Source: Cyprinodon diabolis (lineage: Eukaryota; Chordata; Actinopteri; Cyprinodontiformes; Cyprinodontidae). From it: 64,000 bases of DNA. The first letter of the stretch is position 1, and the number at the start of each line of letters is the position of its first letter. Shown piece by piece: positions 56,561-64,000 of this stretch. Under the pieces are notes generated by a model, which worked only from the letters and a program-made list of their open reading frames with translations, was not told where the DNA came from and did not search any database. The stretch is from positions 4,632,520 through 4,696,519 of the forward strand of contig CM060071.1 of the NCBI GenBank assembly GCA_030533445.1, in the 5' to 3' direction. The translations under genes and the position numbers were made by a program.

Positions 56561-58020
56561 ACAGTTATCACAGTTTGGTGAGAATAGTATGTACAGTAAG
56601 TGTTTCATGTGAAACAGTTCATATTAGAAATACATCGTAAAATGTGATCTCATTTAATAAGGAGATAGAAGAATGATAACACTACTTCTATAGGGGCATT
56701 ATCACAGGTATTAAGGTAAGACAGGTGCTGAGGTGCAGATGTGTGAGATTGACTGTCAGAGAGGCAGCTTTGCAGCATTTGCACAAGAAGAAACTATAGA
56801 AATAAAAAGTTTCCCATCAGAGATCTATGGACTGAGCTGGACTACAGTGAGCATAACTACACAGTAGAAATAAATGGGTCAAGGCACCCAAACAAGGTAT
56901 CAGACATCCATGTATTGTTTACTCTGAACACACATTTACCCCATTTGTTCCTCAGTAACTTAACATACAGACGTTGAGGCAACATGAAAGGGACATTTCA
57001 TGCATGTAAATCTGCTGTAGATAGAGCTGCTGTCTCAACAAATCAACAAATAGGCGGGTTCTGTATGTTGCATCAAAATCTCCACAAATCTGAAAAGAAG
57101 CAACATAAAAATAAATTTTGCTTCCAGTTTGAAAAAGTACAAAACATTTTGTGATTAGGTTCATACAGGTCATTTCTGGATAGTTTCATACTATTTATAC
57201 AAAAAAAGAAACAAGAACACTGCTTCGTATTAAGCAGGATTTACAGCAGTATCACATTTTAACTTTAATTTTAACACTTTTGGTTTTATTAAAGGAAATA
57301 TCAGATTTTCTCAGGTGCCAAAACAAAATGTAACAGCCCTGTAAAGGCTCACCAGAGAGCATAACATAAAGTTAACATGACTATAACAGCTGAATGCAGC
57401 GATTTCCATGTTGCTCAGCAAAACGCTTCACAAATTTATTTAGATCCAATGCCTTTGTGCGCTTTGATTTGAGTACAACCAAACTTGATCGTCTCTTTTC
57501 TGTCATAGTTGACTGCAAATATGTCTTTATGAGCCTGAGACGTCAGGCTTAGCTAACATCATAGTTAGAGAAATAACTTTCTGCAACCTGATTTTATAAT
57601 CTTTAAATCAGCATTGCAGCTATGCTAGCAACATTGTGCTTTCATTATGATTTAATTTCTCCATAGATAGTTAATCAGTTTTTACCTGTTTCATCCCGTG
57701 TCTCGTCTCCCCATGACCCCTGGCTCCCTCGCTTTGCCCCATTCGGCTTTCAAAACAAATCAGTCGCTCTCGCGTTATCTCGTGCTGCATTCACTGCAGT
57801 CCGACATTGGAAATTAGCGGCCGTAATTCTCAAATTATCCATAAATTATAAGCCTCGCCACCCCTACAGCTAACTGGGGTGGCAGCAGGGGTGGCAAGGC
57901 TGTCATTTAGGGTGGCATTTGCCACCCTATGCCACCCCAGTAGATCCGCCTATGCCTACTGCTGAGTTTCTTTAGATGGAAAGAAACATTTTAAACAGTC
58001 TCTCAGCACGGTTTGAAATA
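56561..58020. other. Unassigned stretch; palindromic GGGTGGCA block at 57860-57955
   Basis: AGGGTGGCA and TGCCACCCT meet with a 2-base loop at about 57909-57928, between further GGGGTGGCA / TGCCACCCC motifs. This looks like a truncated MITE terminus pair. The rest shows no feature. Confidence 0.45.
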
Positions 58021-58095
58021 ACTGACTCTCTAAAGCGCCCTGAGATGAGATGTGTTGTGGATTGGGGTTACAGCACTACTGTAAACTGAACTGAA
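58021..58095 (+). repeat. L2/Maui-like tail
   Basis: AAAGCGCCCTGAGATGAGAT, GTGTTGTGGATTGG and AACTGAACTGAAT follow the family tail. Confidence 0.65.
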
Positions 58096-59595
58096 TCCAG
58101 AAGGGAAAAAGAAGCATAAAGAAGAAAGGCCATCGGGTGGTTGGCAGTTTAGCAGCTGTACTTCTTCTTCTACGATTCAAAGGCTCCTATGGGAATAGAG
58201 ACGCATTTGCACGGCAAGTGACCCGCTCCAGAGTTCAGATAAGCTGCGCTGAGACAGGGAGTTGTAACCATACCAAGGCACCATTCTTTGGTCTGTTCCA
58301 GGGTCCAGGATTGGATCAATACAGGCGAGATCCACTCCAGAAACCAGACTCTGGCATGGCTAAAAGCATCTCCAAGGTTTGATGGGAAGCACAATTAGAC
58401 TCTTATTTTGGTCTTTTCTAACAACGTCATTACAGTAAAGTACCGCCATGATTTATTATCAAAGTGCTTAATCATTTGGATCTGTTTAATACTTTTATAT
58501 ACACTCAATTCCAACTAATTTTGGACATGGTAAGGAAGCAATTAGCTGACATAACAGACATGTAACTCAGGGATCCTTCTTGGATGAGGTTTTTGCGGCT
58601 GTGCTTGCTCTGCTGATGATTCCTTGTATATACAGACGACTTCAGTTTATAATTTATTTTATAGAATTTTAGTCCAATATTTTGAGTTAGTAACATCATG
58701 TTATTAGTTTTTTCAATTCATGTCTACGGCCATTTTTTATTGTCAGCGGTTAAATAAACACGATAATGAGGCCCTGCGCTGTTACTCACTTTGTAATATT
58801 TCTGCCGCATCAGCATCTAAATCAGAAGAAAATGAACCCTGCTGTTCGTATTGCTGAGAAAAAAAACCACTCTTCTAGTTTTTTTACTTCGGAACCACGA
58901 GAAAACAAATCTGATCTTGATTATGAGACATAAGGAGCAGTTAAGGTTCTCTTTTTTTTCATTTTACAAGCAATTGGTAGCCGTCCGGGGAGCCAGCCAG
59001 GTACACGGGCAGGCTGGGAGGCACGCATTGAGAACACTGAAAAATTTCATGTCCTGGAATGGTTTTTGGCTTAAAGTGTGGAATGGAGGATTAACCCCCC
59101 GGAGAGATGGCTTAAAAGATCCAACCTCTTTTACAGCGCTGGCTTAAGAGCAACTGCTGAGGCAAACAAGATGTAAGAAAAGCTTCTTTCTCTGGAGTTC
59201 AAACTTTGTTTTTTCCCTTTAGCTGGATGAATAAAATTAAATTGTAAACAAGCGTCATGATGGCGGCAGCGCTTCTCATGTCTTTAGGGAACTTCACAAG
59301 TTCCTACTAGTGGTGCAGGCATGTAGACGCACATTTGTTGAGAAAACATAAGCTTCTTGTTAATATCTGCTAATCATTCATTGCTTTTAGCATATTTATA
59401 TTTTGTTATTTGTAGCCAGACAAAATTATTTATGTTTTATTAGATTTTGTGTGAAAAACTCAACATAAATACTACATAACTAAGAAGGAAAGGAGAAATG
59501 GTTAACAGAAAGCTTCCAAAATTAAAAAAATCTATAATAAAAAAGCGGCGAACAGATGTTCCCTTCAATAGATGCATTTTTTTTCTTAAATTTAA
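58096..59595. other. Unassigned stretch
   Basis: Nothing recognised beyond short incidental frames. Confidence 0.4.
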
Positions 59596-61124
59596 GCCCC
59601 TGTCACACCTTGACGGTTTAGACCAGCGTATGCCTGACGTACGAAAAATCTGGCAAAATGCTGGCATACGTTGGATAAGTTATGAGTACGCTGAAACACG
59701 CTGGACACTTAAGACATACAGCCAGTATGTAGAGACAAATGCAATCAGTTCTAGGTTAGTTATCTGATGGTTGACATATGTTAAGTGTCAGTTACTCATC
59801 AGTCGTGGCGTCTAGCTTATCCAGAACCTCTGAGTAACTTGTGCATAACTTCTGTGTAACTTATCTAGAACTTCTCTCCAACGTATATCAGCGTATCTGA
59901 CGTGTTCCAGAGGAGCGCTGAACGTGTTTCTAACTTCCAGCTACTGTATAATGGCGTATTGGCAGCGTTTTGGTATAAAGGGGGTTCACAGGAGGAAACC
60001 ATCAGTTCTCCTCCAGATTTCATCCCCATCATAGGGTGAGCCAGAAGTTGAGAGTGATGGATCCTCCCTGTGTTCACGCCCACCACCAACAAACTTCCTA
60101 GCAGCCAACTGTTGGGATCTGGAGGTCTGTGCACCTTTCTCCAGCAGAGGGCGTTCTAGGTCTCCTGGGGCTGAAGCTGACCACCACACCTGCGGCTCAT
60201 GGGCTCATCAGAGAGACCAGCATTTAAGGAGGGGCAGAGCTACAATCCGACGCCAGAGTGTTATGCCAGTTATGGTTAGCAAGCCTGAACCAACCTGCCT
60301 GTCTGAATCTCTGACTCCCCTGAAGCCTGAACCTGAACCTAATCTGCTTTTTGTCCTCTCTGCTTCTCAGGACGAACCTGCCTGGAAACCTGAAGACCTG
60401 GAAGGGTTTCTCAAGCGTGAAACCAAGCTGTCTGTTCTCAGAAGAACGCTGGAAATCCAACTCAGTCTGAAACCTGCCTGCCCGCTCTCAACAAGAGCTG
60501 AGAGAGAAGCTCTGAACCTGCTCAGTAAGATTAACTGCTCTGCCCTGCCTCTGCCTAGCCCTCTGCCTGCCTTCAGCCTCTGGACCCTCCTGGTTCCCCC
60601 CTTCTACCGCTCTGCTCATCTCTGATCAGGTATAGACCTGCAAACACCCAACCAGCAAGTTCACTGAAAGACTGCTAACCAATCTATCCCTCTCTGCAGT
60701 GAAAACCAGTCGTGACCAGACCCGGACCCAGTTATCCTAGAAATCATTGTTAATTATTGTCATTCATATTCAATAAACATTGTCAACTTTTTCCCTGCCT
60801 CTGAGTGTTCTGCATGTGGGTTAGATCCCTGAAAGCCAACATGACACCACCAAAAACCTTGAAATCTTTGTATGCAGGCCGGGCGCCTCTGGGTGCATTG
60901 CTTCCCCCCTCAGGACACTGGCTGGTGCATCATTTTATGGGATTTACGCTGCTGTGGTTAGAAGTTAGGCTGTCGTTGGACGTAAGTTCTTGACTCCTTA
61001 TGAATACTCTATTTTTACGCCCCAAATAAAAAAAAATACATAGAAAGTTCAGCGTATGTCAGTTTTAGGAGATTCTGTTATGTCAGGCATATGCTGGCTA
61101 AATCGTTAAGGTGTGACGGGGGCC
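59596..61124. mobile_element. TIR transposon with TAA flanks, split by a solo LTR
   Basis: The left end GCCCCTGTCACACCTTGACG and the right complement GGCCCCCGTCACACCTTAAC are inverted repeats that extend about 45 bp with mismatches (through CCAGCGTATGCCTGAC). TAA lies on both sides (59593-59595, 61125-61127). A 3-bp TAA duplication fits PIF/Harbinger, but no transposase is visible. Without the LTR the element is about 790 bp. Confidence 0.7.
60110..60846 (+). mobile_element. Solo LTR, sushi-like family F
   Basis: 737 bp, TGTTGGGATCTGGAGG ... CATGACA, with flanks CCAAC (60105-60109) and CCACC (60847-60851), one mismatch. It contains GCCAGAGTGTT at 60252-60262 and GTTCTGCATGTGGGTTAGAT near the end, both shared with the Gypsy LTRs above. 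Confidence 0.8.
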
Positions 61125-61127
61125 TAA

Positions 61128-62299
61128 GGAGGTAAATAAGAGACTTTGCTAATAGAAAAAGACACATTATATTTAAATAAGAAAAAAAAGCATGTCTTAT
61201 TTCACACATATTATCTAATTATTTTATTTTAAGAGTAAAATTCCTCATTCCATTGGCAAATAATTTTGTCTATCTGCTCAAATTAGGAGTAAATACACTT
61301 AAAATAAGAAAATTTTACTTATAACCAGACTGTTTTTGCGATGTGATGCTCTATTTGAAACTCAACTGAAATGACATCACCTTCAGAATTTTAAATCAGA
61401 AAACATTGCTCCAAAAACAGGTGTTCTGTGACGGCCTGGGAGTTTTTTAGAGAACATAGGAGAAGAAAAGCATGATGGAGACCACAGGGGAGCATAAAGC
61501 AGGGCTGTGTTATAAACTGTTCTCCAAAGCTCTAAACATTTCACATTGCTGCTCTCATCCCACCATCTGCTCAAATATGTTAAAGCTTCTGGTTATGATT
61601 AAAAAAGTGGTGTACAGCACTTTCAAAGCATTACATGCAGTATGTGTGATTGATGGTTAACAGATTCAGAGAATTCACATTGTTTAATGGGTTGCTCTGA
61701 GTGCGTGTAGTCTCACTGGACCAGGTCTTGTTTAGTGAAAGACTCTCATCTCTGATTTAAACATCTGATAACCAAATGGATTCTGATGGCCGGATATTTA
61801 TACATTATTTCCATCATCTTAGAAAAAACATTTGTTCTCTAATTGAGGCAATGGCTGAGGGGTGCAAACACCCTGCACAAATGCAACACATAAATGCACA
61901 GCAAATTATAACTGTATAGCTAACAAACAAAAATTAACTAATAGAAAATAAAGCCAGCGAACAAAAACTAGAGGACACAAAACTGAAACAAGCAGATAAA
62001 AAGATCAGACTAAAACATAAACAAGCAAATTGCATGCAAAGGAAAAAAACAGAAAATAAAAGGGTGCATGTTGCAAACATGATGCAAACATAAAACCTGC
62101 TGCAAATACACAAATTAGGCCAAAACGCAAAAGAGACGATAAGGAAAAATGCTGCAAGTTGCAAAAACAGTTGAGAGCAAAGAAAAGCTGCTAACTGGTG
62201 CTTCTAAACTTTTATTTTGATATGCAAAATCAATGTGCGGGCGTGTGACATAACATCCTAACGTGGGCAGCTAAACTTCAGAAGGCCATTACCATATCA
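61128..62299. other. Unassigned stretch
   Basis: An A-rich run with AAACA/GCAAA motifs at about 61850-62180. No gene. Confidence 0.4.
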
Positions 62300-62586
62300 A
62301 GAAACATCATCTTCTGATCAGACCCTGTAATTCAGTGAAAGAAACTATGCACGAGGAGGTCACTGCAGTGGCTGGAAGTTAGAGGGGATTTTGCTGGGAG
62401 TCGGAGGGAAGTGGGCTGCCATTCGGCTGGCGTTTGACTGGGGCCATTTTGAATGGCTGCCACTGTAGATATCAGTGCTGCATTTGACACAGTTGATCAT
62501 AAAATTCTTTTGGAGAAGTTTGCCTACCTGTGTGTTTCCTGGACGGGGCGCCTATGGATCTAGTTGACAGCTGACATTTGTATCTA
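62300..62586 (+). repeat. Dispersed repeat copy plus L2 fragment
   Basis: 62300-62470 matches 30770-30955. 62470-62520 encodes ISAAFDTVDHKILLEKF, the reverse-transcriptase block of L2-like LINEs, and then jumps to the 3' UTR block GTGTTTCCTGGACGGGGC, so the LINE has an internal deletion. It is cut at 62586 by the LTR. Confidence 0.6.
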
Positions 62587-63398
62587 TGCGTTACAGGTGG
62601 TAAGGTGGGCGTTGCCTAAGCAGTATAAAAGCGGAAGCTGTGAGCATTTCTTGGAAGATGTCAGTTTCCATGGGACGCCAGGACACTTCTTGGTTCCACG
62701 CATGTTATACATTTGTCAAGAAGGTGGGTGTTTTTAAAGAGTGGGGGGTTATATTGAATTTTTATTAGGACAAATATATTTCCTTGTTGGGAGGCCCTGC
62801 AGGTTTTTTAGACCAGGCTGTGTTTGCAGGCAGATGAGGGTGATGTACACGATACACAGGTAGTTTTAGAGATTTTAAGGTAATAATTCAAATTATACAT
62901 TGATTGCATTTTTTTGTAATTGTTGTTTTCTGTTTGTTTACAGAAATGTCTTTTGTTGCTCCTGCTGTCCTTAGGTTCATGTCTTGTTTTTTATCGTTAG
63001 TCCGACCCTGTTTGGCGTCATTGTTAACTTTTGAGGCCGAACTAACTATTATGTTATTTCTTATCTTTTTTCCGTTGATCTGTTTGTTTTTTTCCTTGGT
63101 CACTCTCCCAAGCATACTGTGAGCTGGTAGACAATATTATATCTGATTTGATTGTTTGCAGTATTCAGTGGTGATCGAGGACAGTATGTGTTTGCTGTGA
63201 AGCCTTATAGAAATGTGCGACTTTCTTGTTCTTGTAATGCGGGTTTGTCCGCCATCCACGAATGAGACAGTGTAAATACTTTATTGTCTACGTTCAGCCA
63301 TCAGTGTTGTAGAAAGAGAGGAAAAGGATTTTTTTCTTTAGTAAAGAACATATTTTTTTTACTACCGAGTTTGTTTCACCTTTACTCAGGTTGTTACA
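62587..63398 (+). mobile_element. Probable 5' LTR of a second Gypsy-type element
   Basis: The L2 sequence TTGTATCTATGC is broken at TG (62587), a TATAAAAG box follows at 62622, and the stretch ends TTGTTACA just before TTTGGCG (63399 onwards), which looks like a tRNA-type primer site starting TGGCG. A gag-like frame begins 85 bp further on. The second LTR and target duplication lie outside the window, so the limits are inferred. Confidence 0.5.
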
Positions 63399-63482
63399 TT
63401 TGGCGTTGTTTGGTACGATCCTTTTCTTTGGGAAGTGAACTTTTTCTTTTTTTTCTTTCCTCCTTGCACTTTGCACGCAGTC

Positions 63483-64000
63483 ATGGAAGGGGACTCTGAG
63501 AAACAAGTCATGTCACAGCGTATCAGAGACCTGGAAAGTCAGCTGGCGGAGCTGCAAGCGGCTAGTGGGGACTCAGAAACGCAAACTACCTCTACTGGAA
63601 CCACCAGCTGGAGGCCTACATTTTCAAACCCACAAGCTTCGGTCATACATGTGCAGCAGAATCGAAAGCTGCCAGTGTTTTCTGGACATTTGAACAGCAA
63701 TTACTCATGGACTCTGGAGGAGTGGATAGAGCGAATAAGGCATTTTGCCGAATCAATGGGCTGTACAGAGAAGGAGTGCACACAAACAGTGTTTGATCAC
63801 CTGGAGGGTGCAGCTCGTACTGAGGTCAAATAACGTGAATGTGTGGACTCTATTTTTAAAGCTTTGAGGGAAGTTTATGGGATGTATGCATTCTCATGTC
63901 GCATTACTGCATTGGTTTTATAAACGCAAACAACAAGAGGGTGAGTCTTTAATTGATTATTCCTATTCTCTGATGGACTTAATGGATATGATTGTTAAAG
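63483..64000 (+). pseudogene. Gag-like reading frame, frameshifted, cut by the window end
   Basis: The ATG at 63483 opens 116 codons with an N-terminal coiled-coil-like part (RIRDLESQLAELQAA, residues 13-27) and then KLPVFSGH and SWTLEEWIERIRHFAE, a pattern seen in Gypsy gag proteins of fish. The frame stops with TAA at 63831; gag-like coding (FYKRKQQEGESLIDYSYSLM) resumes in another frame from about 63890 to the window end. The copy therefore appears broken. An LTR-like leader lies upstream. The assignment to gag is by pattern only. Confidence 0.6.

Overview
The window is AT-rich vertebrate genomic DNA, most likely from a teleost fish. The evidence is the repeat content: many copies of a LINE whose 3' tail is of the fish L2/Maui type, a Rex3-like LINE ending in (GATG)n, tRNA-derived SINEs, Tc1/mariner and hAT elements, TTAA-flanked MITEs, a Penelope-like GIY-YIG remnant and chromodomain Ty3/Gypsy (sushi-like) LTR retrotransposons. 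I recognise no host protein-coding exon, tRNA, rRNA or CRISPR array. Almost everything that can be named is transposable-element DNA, and many pieces are nested.

Layout. 1-5 kb: L2 tail, a 519-bp TIR element, a solo LTR. 5-12.2 kb: L2 3' end, a roughly 800-bp unit present twice, a Rex3-like LINE, a tRNA-SINE split by two insertions, and a Tc1 transposon with an intact transposase ORF. 12-20 kb: two TTAA elements, a hAT element with a 75-bp internal fold-back inserted in an L2 copy, a SINE and a solo LTR. 20-26 kb: an inverted Penelope fragment and a solo LTR in otherwise unassigned DNA. 26.1-29.7 kb: one LTR family (here 'LTR A') holding a Gypsy 3' end with a proline-rich repeat ORF and a 659-bp tandem duplication, plus a short LINE. 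31-45 kb: a solo LTR A inside an L2 tail, SINEs, a palindromic MITE, a long GATA array, another solo LTR and a decayed Tc1. 44.8-51.3 kb: a nearly complete 5.8-kb chromodomain Gypsy element inserted into another LTR. 52-64 kb: a hAT MITE, a TTAA element, an LTR inside a TIR element, and the 5' end of a second Gypsy-type element running off the window.

How the parts work. The 45.3-51.1 kb Gypsy carries gag, protease, reverse transcriptase, RNase H, integrase and chromodomain, but has one apparent gag frameshift and two in-frame stops. Its LTR and primer-binding site contain an exact 11-nt self-complementarity placed where the mRNA 5' end should lie, as expected for the self-priming Tf1/sushi group; three other LTRs here carry the same motif at the equivalent place. 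LTR A and its relative carry a conserved stem-loop with a paired base change. Exact or near-exact target-site duplications define many insertions and give a relative order of events. All family names are from recognition of motifs, not from a database search.
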